From: Cellulomonas sp. JH27-2
GTDB lineage: Bacteria; Actinomycetota; Actinomycetes; Actinomycetales; Cellulomonadaceae
DNA: 64,000 bases
Direction of reading: 5' to 3'
NCBI RefSeq assembly: GCF_014837175.1
Contig: NZ_JACYFR010000004.1
Span: 186,001 to 250,000, forward strand
Shown: positions 34,267-43,915 of the stretch, piece after piece
Layout: each line of letters begins with the position of its first letter
How positions within the stretch are numbered: position 1 is the first letter of the stretch
Program-made: the position numbers and the translations under genes
Notes under the pieces: generated by a model
The model's input: the letters and a program-made list of their open reading frames with translations, nothing else
Database searches by the model: none
Told to the model about the DNA's origin: nothing

Positions 34267-34434
34267 GGGCGCACATCCTTGCTCACGGGGGGAGGATCGG
34301 GCGCAGGCGGCTCTGGTGTCACCCGATCGGCGTACATGGTAAGCACGACATCTCGGAGGTTTCGGGTCGAGCGTCTCGATGGGTGGCCGTCGTCAGGTCG
34401 TCGTCGCAGCCGTCGCGCTGCCTAGACTCCGGTG

Positions 34435-35550
34435 GTGCAGTGCTCCTACTACGACGCCGGCGTGTGCCGTTCGTGCACGCTCATGGGAGTCCCGCACGCG
34501 ACCCAGGTGGCGGACAAGGAGGCCGGGGTCCGTGCGCTCGTCGGCGCCCACCTGGACTGGCTGCCGCCCGTCGTCGGGCCCGAGAGCGCGTTCCGGAACA
34601 AGGCGAAGATGGTGGTCGGCGGCACGCTCGACGCACCGACGCTCGGGATACTCGACCGTGCGGGGGCGGGCGTCGACCTGCAGGGCTGTGGGTTGTACCC
34701 GCCCGAGCTGAGCCGCATCTTCGGCGTCCTCGCGTCGTTCGTCGGGCTCGCCCGCCTCCAGCCCTACGACGTCCCCACTCGCACCGGCGAGCTCAAGAAC
34801 ATCCTCGTCACGCTCGCCCCCGACGGTGCGCTCATGGTCCGGTTCGTGCTGCGCTCGCAGGAGTCCGTCGCGCGCATCCGCAAGCACCTGCCGGCGCTGG
34901 GGGACATCGCCGTGGTGTCGGCGAACATCCTGCCCGAGCACAAGGCCGTGGTGGAGGGATCGCAGGAGATCGTCCTGACCGAGCGGGCGACCCTGACGAT
35001 GCGTGTCAATGACATCGACCTGCACCTGCGCCCCCAGTCGTTCTTCCAGACGAACACCGAGGTGGCCGCCGCGCTGTACCGGCAGGCCGCGGCGTGGGTG
35101 GACGAGGCCGCGCCGTCGTCGTTGTGGGACCTGTACTGCGGCGTCGGCGGCTTTGCGCTGCACTGCGCGGGCGGCCCGACGGCGCCGCGCGACGTCGTGG
35201 GCATCGAGATCAGTGCAGAGGCGATCGCGAGCGCTCAGACGTCGTGCGCCGAGCTGGGCCTGGACCGCGTGCGGTTCGCCGCCGGGGACGCGACGCAGTT
35301 CGCGCTCGCGTCGTCCGCCGCGCCCGACCTGGTGATCGTCAACCCGCCGCGACGCGGGATCGGGCCGGAGCTGGCCGGCTGGCTGGAGTCGTCGGGCGTG
35401 CGCCACGTCGTCTACTCGAGCTGCAACGCGCAGACGCTCGCGCGGGACCTGGCCGCGATGCCGAGCCTGCGGCCCACGCGCGCGCGGCTGCTCGACATGT
35501 TCCCGCAGACCACGCACTACGAGGTGATCACCCTCCTGGAGCGCCGATAG
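34435..35550 (+). CDS. rlmC: 23S rRNA uracil-C5 methyltransferase (RlmC/RlmCD type)
   Basis: A 371-residue SAM-dependent RNA methyltransferase starting MQCSYYDAGVCRSC; GTG 34435 is preferred over GTG 34432 because family members start MQC. Iron-sulfur cysteines are in MQC, VCRSC and LQGCGLY. The SAM fold has WDLYCGVGGFALHC; NPPRRGIGPEL and the catalytic cysteine in YSSCNAQTLARDL follow. It lacks the N-terminal TRAM domain of RlmD/RumA, as expected for RlmC. Position U747 is inferred from the family. Confidence 0.88.
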   Translation: MQCSYYDAGVCRSCTLMGVPHATQVADKEAGVRALVGAHLDWLPPVVGPESAFRNKAKMVVGGTLDAPTLGILDRAGAGVDLQGCGLYPPELSRIFGVLASFVGLARLQPYDVPTRTGELKNILVTLAPDGALMVRFVLRSQESVARIRKHLPALGDIAVVSANILPEHKAVVEGSQEIVLTERATLTMRVNDIDLHLRPQSFFQTNTEVAAALYRQAAAWVDEAAPSSLWDLYCGVGGFALHCAGGPTAPRDVVGIEISAEAIASAQTSCAELGLDRVRFAAGDATQFALASSAAPDLVIVNPPRRGIGPELAGWLESSGVRHVVYSSCNAQTLARDLAAMPSLRPTRARLLDMFPQTTHYEVITLLERR

Positions 35551-35642
35551 CCCTCACCCGCGAGACGGCACTGGTCACGCGCCGCTCGAGCGGGCACGCT
35601 GTCCCGAGCGTCCGGCGTCGTCGCCGGGGCGAAGGAGCGCGC

Positions 35643-36734
35643 GTGAGCACCGTGGTCGTCGGGGCAGGTCCTGCCGGGCTCGCGGTCGCCTCTGCACTCG
35701 CCCGACGAGCGCACCGGGCGACCGTGCTCGAACGTGCGTCGGTGGGCGCGTCGTGGCGAGGCCACTACGACCGCCTCCACCTGCACACGACGCGACGGCT
35801 GTCGTCCCTGGGCGGCTCGCCGATCCCGCGGCGCTACGGGCGGTGGGTCGCGCGCGACGACGTCGTCGCGCACCTCGACGAGATGGCGCGTGACGTGCGC
35901 GTGCGTCCGGGCGTGACGGTCGAGCGCGTGGACCCCGACGGACCGGGGTGGGTGCTGAGCACGTCGGACGGGCCGGTGCGAGCCCGGGACGTCGTGATCG
36001 CGACGGGCTACAACCACACGCCGCTCGCCCCCTCGTGGCCCGGGGTCGACGGCTACACCGGTGAGCTCCTGCACGCCGCCGACTACCGCAACGGGGCGCC
36101 GTTCGCGGGTCGTGACGTGCTGGTGGTGGGCGTCGGGAACACGGGTGCGGAGATCGCGGTGGACCTGGTGGAGGCCGGTGCGCGCTCGGTGCGGCTGGCA
36201 GTGCGCACACCGCCGCACATCGTGCGCCGGTCCACGCTGGGGTGGCCCGCGCAGGGCACGGGGATGGTCGTCCGCCACCTGCCGGTCCCCGTCGTCGACG
36301 CCGTCGCCCGGGGTCTCGCCCGCGTGGAGGTCCCCGACCTGTCGTCGTACGGGTTGCCGCGGCCGACCACGGGCCTGTACTCGCGCATGCTCGAGGGCGC
36401 GACGCCGGTGCAGGACGTCGGGCTGATCGCGGCGGTCCGGGACGGGGCCGTGACGCCGGTGGCCGCCGTCGTCGGCATCGAGGACGACGAGGTGCTGCTG
36501 GCCGACGGGACGCGCCTGCGACCCGAGGTGATCGTCGCTGCCACGGGGTACCGGCGCGACCTCGAACCGCTCGTGGGGCACCTGGGAGTGCTCGACGAGC
36601 GTGGGCTGCCGCGGTCGCACGGCGCCCGTGCACCCCGCCCGGGCCTCTACCTGACGGGCTTCACGACGCCGATCAGCGGGATGTTCCGCGAGCTGCGCCT
36701 GGACGCCGAGCGGATCGCCCGCGCGATCGCGTGA
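35643..36734 (+). CDS. Flavin-containing monooxygenase-like NAD(P)/FAD oxidoreductase
   Basis: GTG 35643, five bases after AAGGAG, gives 363 residues. The FAD motif is [17 protein letters not shown] at residue 4 and the NADPH motif [19 protein letters not shown] in the middle. [10 protein letters not shown] and [13 protein letters not shown] are the ATG motifs joining the two domains. Flavin monooxygenases of this group oxygenate N, S or ketone substrates, but the FMO fingerprint is not exact, so the reaction is open. It stands alone, convergent with an LLM-type gene 12 bases on. Confidence 0.82.
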   Translation: MSTVVVGAGPAGLAVASALARRAHRATVLERASVGASWRGHYDRLHLHTTRRLSSLGGSPIPRRYGRWVARDDVVAHLDEMARDVRVRPGVTVERVDPDGPGWVLSTSDGPVRARDVVIATGYNHTPLAPSWPGVDGYTGELLHAADYRNGAPFAGRDVLVVGVGNTGAEIAVDLVEAGARSVRLAVRTPPHIVRRSTLGWPAQGTGMVVRHLPVPVVDAVARGLARVEVPDLSSYGLPRPTTGLYSRMLEGATPVQDVGLIAAVRDGAVTPVAAVVGIEDDEVLLADGTRLRPEVIVAATGYRRDLEPLVGHLGVLDERGLPRSHGARAPRPGLYLTGFTTPISGMFRELRLDAERIARAIA

Positions 36735-36746
36735 GACCTCCCGCGC

Positions 36747-37769
36747 TCAGGCGAGCGCGCCGGCCAGCAGCCGCAACGTCTCCTCGCGGGCCGGCGAGCG
36801 GTCGGCGGGTGACCCGGCCAGGGCTCCCGCGACCGGACTGACCATGAGCTCGTCGGTGCCGAGCCGCTCGGCCAGGCGCGTGACCTCCGCGGCCGCCTCG
36901 TCGGGCGGACCGACGATCCACGCCGCCGTCAGCTCGTCGAGCGGGGGAGTGGGCGCCGCGGCTTCGGCGTCCTCGACCAGCTCCTGGGCGGACAGCCCCT
37001 GCCCGCTGCGCAGCCGCCACATGGAGCGCGCGTTGGGGAGCGCGAGGCGGGCAGCCTCGTGCGCCGTCGGCGCGACGACGACGTTCGCGACCGCGATCGT
37101 GCGGGGGTCGGCCAGCACGTCCGACGGCCGGAACGTGCGCCGGTACAGCGCGATGGCCTCGTCGGTGCCGCGGCCCGCGAAGTGGTGCGCGAAGACGTAG
37201 GGCAGGCCCAGCTCGGCGGCGAGCTGTGCGGAGTACATCGAGGAGCCCAGCAGCCAGATCTGCGCGGCCGAGGTCGCCTGCGGCGTCGCGCGCAGGTCGT
37301 AGGTGCGGGCGCCGACGGCCACGCTCACGGGCGTCGTGCCGAGCAGTGCCTGCAGCGTCGCGACGTCGTCGGGGAACGTGTCGACGCCGTCCGTCGTCGT
37401 GCCCCGCCGCAGTAGGTGACCGGTCACCGGGTCCGAGCCGGGCGCGCGGCCCAGGCCCAGGTCGATGCGCCCGGGGTGCGCGGCCTCCAGCAGCGCCACC
37501 TGCTCGGCGATCACCAGCGGCGAGTGGTTGGGCAGCATGACGCCGCCCGAGCCGACGCGGATGCGGGCCGTGGCCGCGGCGATCATCGCCATGAGCACCG
37601 GCGGGTTGGTGGAGGCGACCGCCGGCATGTTGTGGTGCTCGGCCACCCAGTAACGGGTCAGGCCCAGCTCGTCGGCGGTCCGGGCCAGGCTCAGCGTGGC
37701 GGCGAGCGCGTCACCGGTGGTCTGGTCCGTGCGGACGGGGATGAGGTCGAGGACGGAGAGAGCAGGCAC
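36747..37769 (-). CDS. LLM class flavin-dependent oxidoreductase (luciferase-like)
   Basis: A 340-residue protein of the bacterial-luciferase-like monooxygenase fold. Family marks: [20 protein letters not shown] near residue 40, [33 protein letters not shown] and [20 protein letters not shown]. The EHHNMP/GLGRAPG pattern is that of the MsnO8-like group, mostly of unknown substrate and dependent on FMN. No partner reductase is next to it. Confidence 0.87.
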   Translation of the reverse strand: MPALSVLDLIPVRTDQTTGDALAATLSLARTADELGLTRYWVAEHHNMPAVASTNPPVLMAMIAAATARIRVGSGGVMLPNHSPLVIAEQVALLEAAHPGRIDLGLGRAPGSDPVTGHLLRRGTTTDGVDTFPDDVATLQALLGTTPVSVAVGARTYDLRATPQATSAAQIWLLGSSMYSAQLAAELGLPYVFAHHFAGRGTDEAIALYRRTFRPSDVLADPRTIAVANVVVAPTAHEAARLALPNARSMWRLRSGQGLSAQELVEDAEAAAPTPPLDELTAAWIVGPPDEAAAEVTRLAERLGTDELMVSPVAGALAGSPADRSPAREETLRLLAGALA

Positions 37770-37811
37770 GCTTGCGGCAACCGCCGACCCGCCGCGCGCA
37801 TTCCGGCCGGG

Positions 37812-38174
37812 TCAGACCGTCGGCTGCTGCGTCTCCAGATGCTGCGCCCCGATCGCTGAGGCCAGGTGCTGGATCAGCTCGTACGGGACGTCCTCGGTAT
37901 AGAGGAAGCAGACCGCGTCGTCGTCGGCCCGGTACCGCGAGACGTCGGCCTCCAGCGGCCCGTCGAAGTGCGGCACCGGGGACAGCCGGACGTCGTGCGC
38001 GGTCCCGCCGAAGTGGAACGCGCACCGGTCGCCCAGCAGGATGGCCGGCACGCCCTCGTGGATCTCCTCCGAGGCGCCGGGCACACCGCGGTGGATCGCG
38101 AGCCGGACGCTCTGCAGGATGCCCTGCACGTCGGGCTCGAAGGTCTCCAGGTACTCCTCGACGTTCTCGGCCAT
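37812..38174 (-). CDS. DUF1801 (iron-chaperone-like) protein
   Basis: ATG 38174 gives 120 residues. It starts MAENVEEYLETFEPDVQGIL and has SVRLAIHRGVPGASEEIHEG and AILLGDRCAFHFGG, a pattern of the DUF1801/YdhG fold related to frataxin-like iron chaperones. Members are small cytosolic proteins with no settled role. It lies between the LLM oxidoreductase and the nucleosidase on the same strand with gaps of ~30-40 bases. Confidence 0.75.
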   Translation of the reverse strand: MAENVEEYLETFEPDVQGILQSVRLAIHRGVPGASEEIHEGVPAILLGDRCAFHFGGTAHDVRLSPVPHFDGPLEADVSRYRADDDAVCFLYTEDVPYELIQHLASAIGAQHLETQQPTV

Positions 38175-38202
38175 GGGCGAATAATCCCGGATGAGACGGG
38201 CC

Positions 38203-38919
38203 TCAGCGCGCCGACGCGGCCGGGAAGGCACGCAGCAGCTCGATCACGACGTCCGCGGAGCGGTCGGCCGCGTCGTCGACGTGCGTGAGGTGGTCGTCGA
38301 TCGGGCCGCAGAGGTCGGAGATGCCGCGGACGGAGACGAACGGCACGCCGTACAGGTGGGCGGTGTGCGCGAGCGCGGCCGACTCCATGTCCGTGGAGAC
38401 CGCGGTGGGGAACTGCGCGCGGACGGCATCGATGCGCTCGGCGTCGATGAACATGTCGCCGCTGATGACGGTGCCCGTCACGAGCGTGCTGTCGACCCGG
38501 GCCGCCATCGCGACGTCGTGCAGCGCCTGCTCGGCGCGGTAGACCTCCGGCATGCCGGGCACCTGCCCGAGCTGGTAGCCGAAGGCCCGCGCGTCGGCAC
38601 CCGAGTACAGGTAGTGCGAGCCGACGACGACGTCGCCCACGCGTACGTGCAGCCCCACCCCGCCGGCGCTGCCCGTGCTGATCACGGCCCGCGGCCGCGC
38701 GGTCTGGATCACGACGGCGAGCGCCGCAGCCGCGTTGACCAGCCCGATCCCGCACCGCACCAGCACCACGCTGCGGCCCGCGAACGTGAGCGGTGTGTGC
38801 TCCGCGTGGCCCACGCGCGTGGTCGGTCCGACCGCCTCCGCGCGGGCGAGGAAGGGCGCGGCCTCGTCGGCCATCGCGGCGACGACCACAGCATCGACAG
38901 GGTGCTCGAGTGGGCTCAC
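38203..38919 (-). CDS. mtnN: 5'-methylthioadenosine/S-adenosylhomocysteine nucleosidase
   Basis: GTG 38919 gives 238 residues. The MTAN pattern is clear: AAMADEAAPFLARAEA at the start, VISTGSAGGVGLHVRVGDVV, TGTVISGDMFID, STDMESAALAHTAHLYGVPF and VRGISDLCGP with the catalytic aspartate (D of SDLCG). It cleaves MTA and SAH to adenine and thioribose products. The SAH product S-ribosylhomocysteine is the substrate of LuxS, encoded at 59710-60183. Confidence 0.9.
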   Translation of the reverse strand: MSPLEHPVDAVVVAAMADEAAPFLARAEAVGPTTRVGHAEHTPLTFAGRSVVLVRCGIGLVNAAAALAVVIQTARPRAVISTGSAGGVGLHVRVGDVVVGSHYLYSGADARAFGYQLGQVPGMPEVYRAEQALHDVAMAARVDSTLVTGTVISGDMFIDAERIDAVRAQFPTAVSTDMESAALAHTAHLYGVPFVSVRGISDLCGPIDDHLTHVDDAADRSADVVIELLRAFPAASAR

Positions 38920-39002
38920 CCGTCGATTGTCCCCGACGGCGGCAGCAGCTCGACGCCCGGCACGGCCCGCACCGGCCGGACCCAGGTGACCGGACCGGGT
39001 CG

Positions 39003-39977
39003 TCACCGGGCGCTGTCCTCGCCCGTCAACGCGTCGATCGCCAGCTGCAGCCACCCGCGTGCGCCTGCGGCGACGTCGGCCAGGGCGGGATCGTCGGGCG
39101 CCCCGACCGCCGCGTCGAGAGTCGCCAGCGCACGCCGCCACACCCAGGCGCGTGCGACGTGCGCGGCGGTGACGGCCAGGCGAGCCGTCCGGTCGAGGTC
39201 CTCGCCCGGGGCGAGCGGCTCGAAGCCTGCCAGGTACGCGCGGCGGGCAGCGGCGACCGCGGGGACGTCCCACGGGTGGTCGACGTTCCTGCCGACCGCG
39301 TCGGCGACGACCCGCTGGGGGACCAGCAGGGTCGCGAACGGATGGGCGAGCACGCTGTCGCCCCAGTCGATGACGACGGTGCGAGCGGTCCCGTCGCGCA
39401 GGACGTTGGCGTCGTGCAGGTCGTTGTGGTCGATGCTCGCCGGCACGGCGGATCGCGCGAGCTGCTCGCAGACGTCGACGAGGACCGCACGAGCGTCGGC
39501 TGCGCGGACGGGCTCGGGCCCGAGGCCGTCGACGAGCTCGTCGAACCGGCCCGGCAGCGCTGCGGGCCTCAGGTCGGCGACCCCCGCGGCGAGGAGGTCC
39601 GGCACACGGCGCGCGGCGGAGCGCTGGAGAGCGCCCACCTGGACGAGCGCCGCCGTGAACGGGCCGGGCAGGTCGGCGGGCGCGTACAGGTCCCGGAACG
39701 TGCGGCCCGCGTCGGCCAGCAGGACGCGGGCCCCCTCGTGGACGCCCAGCACCTCCGGTCCGAGCCGGGGCTGCAGGCGAGCGAGGGTCGCGAGCAGCGC
39801 GACCTCGAACCGCACCGGCGCAGCGGGTTCCTTGAGCCAGGTGGTGCCGTGGTCGGTGGGCACGGCCCACACCCGGCCCCACGGGCGGTCCCTGACCTGC
39901 GCCACGGCGCCGGAGCGCGCGCGCCCCGCGCCGGCGAGGCATGCGTCCACCCAGGTCAGCACGTCGACGTGGATCAT
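39003..39977 (-). CDS. Phosphotransferase family (aminoglycoside-kinase-like) protein
   Basis: A 324-residue APH-fold protein. The catalytic loop is ASIDHNDLHDANVLRDG (HxDxxxxN) and the metal loop VIDWGDSVLAHPFATL (DxD type). The N-lobe lysine is in TTWLKEPAAPVRFEVALL. Such proteins phosphorylate small hydroxylated molecules, sugars or antibiotics; nothing shows which. It is divergent from the membrane protein gene at 40141, and the gap holds the TGACGG direct repeat site A. Confidence 0.82.
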   Translation of the reverse strand: MIHVDVLTWVDACLAGAGRARSGAVAQVRDRPWGRVWAVPTDHGTTWLKEPAAPVRFEVALLATLARLQPRLGPEVLGVHEGARVLLADAGRTFRDLYAPADLPGPFTAALVQVGALQRSAARRVPDLLAAGVADLRPAALPGRFDELVDGLGPEPVRAADARAVLVDVCEQLARSAVPASIDHNDLHDANVLRDGTARTVVIDWGDSVLAHPFATLLVPQRVVADAVGRNVDHPWDVPAVAAARRAYLAGFEPLAPGEDLDRTARLAVTAAHVARAWVWRRALATLDAAVGAPDDPALADVAAGARGWLQLAIDALTGEDSAR

Positions 39978-40075
39978 CCGGGCATCGTGGCACGCACGTG
40001 CTGCGAGAGGCGACAGAAAACGCGCCCGACGAGGGCGGCGGCGGGTGCGCGCGAGCGGCGGCCGGGCGTGCCGGG

Positions 40076-40092
40076 TGACGGCAAGGTGACGG
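40076..40092 (+). promoter_or_regulatory. Direct-repeat site A: TGACGG-N5-TGACGG
   Basis: TGACGGCAAGGTGACGG lies 48 bases before the GTG start at 40141 and 98 bases from the start of the phosphotransferase gene. The two TGACGG units are 11 bases apart. The same 17-base pattern recurs at 41485, 45271 and 48359; see findings. Confidence 0.65.
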
Positions 40093-40140
40093 TGGTGGGT
40101 CTGGCGGCGCGGGACGCGCGTTGCTCCCTAGGGTGGTCGG

Positions 40141-41484
40141 GTGCCGACCGCCCACCCCGAGCATCCCGGGACCGCGCGTGTTGCCACCACTCCAGGGAAG
40201 TCATCACGGGGCCCGGTGCTCGCTGTGTCGCTCTGGGCCGGCGCCCTCGTGCTGCTCTGGGTCGTCGGCCTCGCGCTGGACCGGTCCGGCGCGGTGGTGA
40301 CGTTCGGGTCGTTGCCGCCGCTGCTCGGGCACGCCGCGGTGCGGGCGTCCGTGGGCACCCTTCTGGCCGTCGTCGTCGCGGGCGCCGTCGTCTGGCGAGG
40401 ACACATGCGGGCGCGCACGATGCGGTGGGGTCCGCTGCTGGCTTCCGGCTGGGCGGTGTCGGCGGTCTTCGCGGTCGCCCTCGCGACCACCCGCGGGTGG
40501 TCGGCGCTCTCTGCCCCGCTGCGGGGGGAGCACGACTACCTCGTCGTCGTCCCCACCGCCGCGGCAGCCCCGGGCGACTTCCTGCGCACGTTCACCGACC
40601 GGGCGCTGGAGTACCCGATCCACGTGCGCGGCCACCCTCCTGGCTTCGTCCTGCTCGCGACCGGCATGGACCGCATCGGGCTCGGTGGCGCGGGGTGGGC
40701 CACGGCGCTCGTCGTGATGGTCGGCTCGAGTGCCGTCGTCGCCGTCGCGGTCACCCTGCGGGCCCTGGCCGGTCCCGCGGGTGAGGACGTGGCCCGTCGC
40801 GCGATGCCGGCGGCCGTCCTGGCTCCCGCCGTCCTGTGGATCGCGACCTCGGCCGACGCCCTGTACGCGGGGGTGCTCGCCTGGGGCGTCGCGCTGCTCG
40901 CCCTCGCCTCGACCCGGCGGCACTGGTGGCCCTGGGCGCTCGCAGCTGGCCTCGTGCTGGGCGCCTGCCCGTTCCTGTCGTACGGGCTGCTGCACATGGC
41001 CGTGGTCGCGCTCGCGCCGCTCGTCGTGACGCGCCGGTGGCGGCCCACCGCGCTCGCCGCCGCCGTGGTGCTCGGGTGCGTCGCGGCCTGGGCGGTGGCC
41101 GGCTTCTGGATCGGCGACGGCATCGCGGTCACCCACCTCGCCTCCTCGCACGGCCGGTCCGCCGACCGCCCGTACCTCTACTTCGCGCTCGCCGACCTCG
41201 CGGTGCTCGGGCTGCTCGTCGGACCGGCCGGCGTGGGGGGCCTCGCAGGCCTGCGTCGGCTGCCGCGACCCGTCGTCGTGCTCGTCGCGTTCGCCCTCGG
41301 CACCGCCGTGCTCGGCGCGTTCTCCGGCGTCGAGCGTGGCGAGGTCGAGCGCATCTGGCTGCCGCTCGCGTGCTGGGTCGCTCCCGCGGCGGCGACGCTC
41401 ACCGGGCCGCACCAGCGGCGATGGCTCGTCGCGCAGGCCGCGACCACCGTGGCGCTCGCGGTCCTGCTCGACTCGCCCTGGTGA
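40141..41484 (+). CDS. Polytopic membrane protein, GT-C glycosyltransferase-like
   Basis: A 447-residue membrane protein from GTG 40141 with about 10-11 hydrophobic helices. The extracytoplasmic loop after helix 3 holds RGEHDYLVVVPTAAAAPGDF and YPIHVRGHPPGFVLLATGMD. The HVRGHPPG block resembles the first loop of GT39/GT-C polyprenyl-linked sugar transferases, but no clear DXD catalytic pair is seen. I infer a membrane glycosyltransferase role with low certainty. It begins a block with a Mo-enzyme, GT2 and epimerase genes that share the TGACGR repeat sites. Confidence 0.6.
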   Translation: MPTAHPEHPGTARVATTPGKSSRGPVLAVSLWAGALVLLWVVGLALDRSGAVVTFGSLPPLLGHAAVRASVGTLLAVVVAGAVVWRGHMRARTMRWGPLLASGWAVSAVFAVALATTRGWSALSAPLRGEHDYLVVVPTAAAAPGDFLRTFTDRALEYPIHVRGHPPGFVLLATGMDRIGLGGAGWATALVVMVGSSAVVAVAVTLRALAGPAGEDVARRAMPAAVLAPAVLWIATSADALYAGVLAWGVALLALASTRRHWWPWALAAGLVLGACPFLSYGLLHMAVVALAPLVVTRRWRPTALAAAVVLGCVAAWAVAGFWIGDGIAVTHLASSHGRSADRPYLYFALADLAVLGLLVGPAGVGGLAGLRRLPRPVVVLVAFALGTAVLGAFSGVERGEVERIWLPLACWVAPAAATLTGPHQRRWLVAQAATTVALAVLLDSPW

Positions 41485-41501
41485 CCGTCAGGTAGTCGTC
41501 A
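41485..41501 (-). promoter_or_regulatory. Direct-repeat site D: TGACGA-N5-TGACGG (minus strand)
   Basis: The minus strand reads TGACGACTACCTGACGG. It starts right after the previous stop and ends 47 bases before the GTG start of the molybdenum oxidoreductase at 41549, the same spacing as site A to its gene. Confidence 0.6.
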
Positions 41502-41548
41502 TCGGCACGGCCGTGCCACCACGCGGTCGCCGACCTACTGTCGAGGAC

Positions 41549-42763
41549 GTGGCAGGCGAGCGCTCGCGAAGCACCGTGCACCGGCGCCTGCTCCGGCCCC
41601 CGGAGCAGGATGACTTCCGCTCGGCCGTGCACGACCCGCGCGTCGTCGCCCGCGTGGGCACCTACCTGGGCGCCGCCATCGGCCTCGCGTTCCTCACGGG
41701 CCTGGTCTCGCACCTGCACCAGAGCCCGGTGCCGTGGCTGCCGCTGCCCACCGACCCGGCCTGGCTCTACCGCGTGACGCAGGGCCTGCACGTCGCGGCC
41801 GGCACGGCCGCGATCCCGCTCCTGCTGGCCAAGCTCTACGCCGCGTATCCGGCGCTGTTCGCGCGGCCGCGGGTCGGCAGCCCGCTGCGTGGGCTCGAGC
41901 GTGCCTCGGTGGCGCTGCTCGTGTCGACCGCGATCTTCCAGGTCGTCACCGGGCTGATCAACACGTTCCAGTGGTACCCCTGGTCGTTCGGCTTCCGCAC
42001 GGTGCACTTCGTGGTCGCGTGGGTGCTGGTGGGGTCGATCGTCGTGCACGTCGCGGTGAAGCTGCCCACCGTCGCGGACGCATGGCGGCGGCCCGTCGCG
42101 GCGCAGGACGACGACGTGCACGGCACCGACGCGGACGGCGACGACGAGGACGGACCGACGAGGCGCGGCTTCCTGGCCGGTGTCGCCGTCACAGTGCTCG
42201 GCCTCACGGCGCTCACGGTCGGCCAGACCGTGCAGCCGCTGTCCGGCGCCGCGATCCTGTCGCCGCGGCAGGCCGGCAACGGCCCGCAGGGTCTGCCGGT
42301 GAACCGCACTGCGAAGGCTGCGGGTGTGCTCCCCGCGGCCACGGACCCCGGATGGACCCTCACGCTCGAGGGCCCGGGAGCGAGCACGACCCTGTCCCGC
42401 GCCGAGCTGGAGGCGATGGAGCAGACCACGGTGGACCTGCCGATCGCGTGCGTCGAGGGGTGGAGCACCCTCGCTACCTGGCAGGGCGTGCGCGTGCGCG
42501 ACCTGGTCGCGCTGGTCGGTCCGGTCGACTCCGACGTGCGGTTCGTCTCGATGCAGCGGGGCGGGTCCTACCGGGAGTCGATCCTGCCGGCCCGGTACGC
42601 CGCGCATCCCGACAGCCTGCTGGCCCTGCGCCTGGGCGGCGAGGTGCTCGACATCGACCACGGCTACCCCGCCAGGCTCGTCACCCCCGATCGGCCCGGC
42701 GTGCTGCAGACCAAGTGGGTGGACCGGATCGAGGTCCGGTCCCCGGGCGGGGGGAGCGCGTGA
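41549..42763 (+). CDS. Membrane-bound molybdopterin-dependent oxidoreductase (sulfite-oxidase fold)
   Basis: GTG 41549 gives 404 residues. The N-terminal ~200 residues have four membrane helices with histidines (FLTGLVSHLHQSP, YRVTQGLHVAAG, VHFVVAWVLVGSIVVHVAVK) like a b-type cytochrome. After an acidic linker and another helix, the C-terminal domain is of the sulfite-oxidase type. C301 in LPIACVEGWST is the expected molybdenum ligand, followed by TWQGVRVRDL and the LVTPDRPGVLQTKWVDRIEV end. It should reduce or oxidise a small substrate outside the membrane, exchanging electrons through the heme part. It overlaps the next gene by 4 bases. Confidence 0.85.
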   Translation: MAGERSRSTVHRRLLRPPEQDDFRSAVHDPRVVARVGTYLGAAIGLAFLTGLVSHLHQSPVPWLPLPTDPAWLYRVTQGLHVAAGTAAIPLLLAKLYAAYPALFARPRVGSPLRGLERASVALLVSTAIFQVVTGLINTFQWYPWSFGFRTVHFVVAWVLVGSIVVHVAVKLPTVADAWRRPVAAQDDDVHGTDADGDDEDGPTRRGFLAGVAVTVLGLTALTVGQTVQPLSGAAILSPRQAGNGPQGLPVNRTAKAAGVLPAATDPGWTLTLEGPGASTTLSRAELEAMEQTTVDLPIACVEGWSTLATWQGVRVRDLVALVGPVDSDVRFVSMQRGGSYRESILPARYAAHPDSLLALRLGGEVLDIDHGYPARLVTPDRPGVLQTKWVDRIEVRSPGGGSA

Positions 42764-43254
42764 CGACCGCCGCGCGAGGGCTCGACGACCGGCGCTGGTC
42801 GGCGGGGCGCCGCGTGCTGCTCGCGATCGGCGTCGCGCTCGTCGGGTTCGGTGCGTTCCTGGGACTCACGACGGTGCCGACCCGGCAGTGGCCCTCGGTG
42901 CTGCTGTGGCTGGCCGGGGGAGTCGCGGTGCACGACGCGGTGCTGGCGCCCACCGCGGTGCTGCTGGGTGTGGTGGTGCTGCCGCGGGTCCCACCGCCCT
43001 GGCGGCCCGCGCTGCGCGCAGGCGCGCTCGGCGCGGCGGTGCTGACGCTGTTCGCGGTGGTGGTCGTGGTGGCTGCGGGCCGCCGGCGCAACGACTCGGT
43101 GGTGCCCGTCGACCCCGCGACCTCGCTGGTGAGCGCCGCCGCGGTGCTCGTGCTCGCGGTGATGATCGGGGCCGCCGTGGGGACGTGGGCCCGCCGGGTC
43201 CGCCCGGCGGCGCCGCCCGACGAGGACCTGCTGCCGCGCGAGGACGCCGACTGA
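42760..43254 (+). CDS. Hypothetical membrane protein
   Basis: GTG 42760 gives 164 residues with four hydrophobic segments (LLAIGVALVGFGAFLGL, LLWLAGGVAVHDAVLAPTAV, AAVLTLFAVVVVVAAG, AAVLVLAVMIGAAVGTW) and an acidic C-terminal end. I do not recognise the family. Its translational coupling (GTGA) to the molybdenum oxidoreductase suggests that it helps assemble or anchor that enzyme, an inference from position only. Confidence 0.75.
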   Translation: MTTAARGLDDRRWSAGRRVLLAIGVALVGFGAFLGLTTVPTRQWPSVLLWLAGGVAVHDAVLAPTAVLLGVVVLPRVPPPWRPALRAGALGAAVLTLFAVVVVVAAGRRRNDSVVPVDPATSLVSAAAVLVLAVMIGAAVGTWARRVRPAAPPDEDLLPREDAD

Positions 43255-43279
43255 CCGAGGGTTCGCCCGCGCGGTCAGG

Positions 43280-43915
43280 TCAGACGGCGCGGAGCGCCAC
43301 GAACGTGCGGTCGGCGAGCTGCCACTGCTCGGCGACGACGAACCCGCAGCCGCGCGCGACCCGGGCGAGCGTCCGTGCCCCGACACGCGCCCACGGCATG
43401 GGGCGGCTGAGGCGGCCGTGCGCGTCGCGCAGCACCAGCGGTGAGACGTCGTCGGTGTCCGGTGCGGGGTCGACCTCCACCAGGACCAGTCCCCGCGGGA
43501 CGACGATGGTCCGGCAGCGCGCGATCAGCGCCTCGGGGTCGCCGCCGATCCCGACGTTGCCGTCGGCCAGCAGCACGGTTCCCCAACGCCCCTCCGCGGG
43601 CACGGGCTGCTCGACGGCCCGGCGCAGCGCGAGCGCGCCGCGCCCGCGGGTCTGCTCCACCGCGCGCCGGGAGACGTCGATGCCGAGCGCGGGGACGCCG
43701 CGCGCGTTGAGCTCGGCGACCAGGCGTCCCGGCCCGCAGCCGACGTCCAGCACGGGTCCCTCGCAGCGCGCGAGCATCAGCAGGTCGACCTCGTCGGGCG
43801 GCTGGCTCCAGCGCGCGACGGCCAGCGGCTGCGCACCGCCAGCGCCGACCGCCTCGACGGCAGCGCCGTCGAGGGCTGCCTCGTACACGGCGAGGGGGTG
43901 CGGGCGCGCGCTCAT
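43280..43915 (-). CDS. Class I SAM-dependent methyltransferase
   Basis: A 211-residue protein with the Rossmann SAM motif I VLDVGCGPGRLVAELN at residue ~55, the acidic loop ALGIDVSRRAV and LLADGNVGIGGD. A target cannot be predicted. It is the last of three overlapping genes on the minus strand (GT2, TIGR04282-type, methyltransferase), each sharing 4 bases, so all three are cotranslated from the 45224 promoter. Confidence 0.88.
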   Translation of the reverse strand: MSARPHPLAVYEAALDGAAVEAVGAGGAQPLAVARWSQPPDEVDLLMLARCEGPVLDVGCGPGRLVAELNARGVPALGIDVSRRAVEQTRGRGALALRRAVEQPVPAEGRWGTVLLADGNVGIGGDPEALIARCRTIVVPRGLVLVEVDPAPDTDDVSPLVLRDAHGRLSRPMPWARVGARTLARVARGCGFVVAEQWQLADRTFVALRAV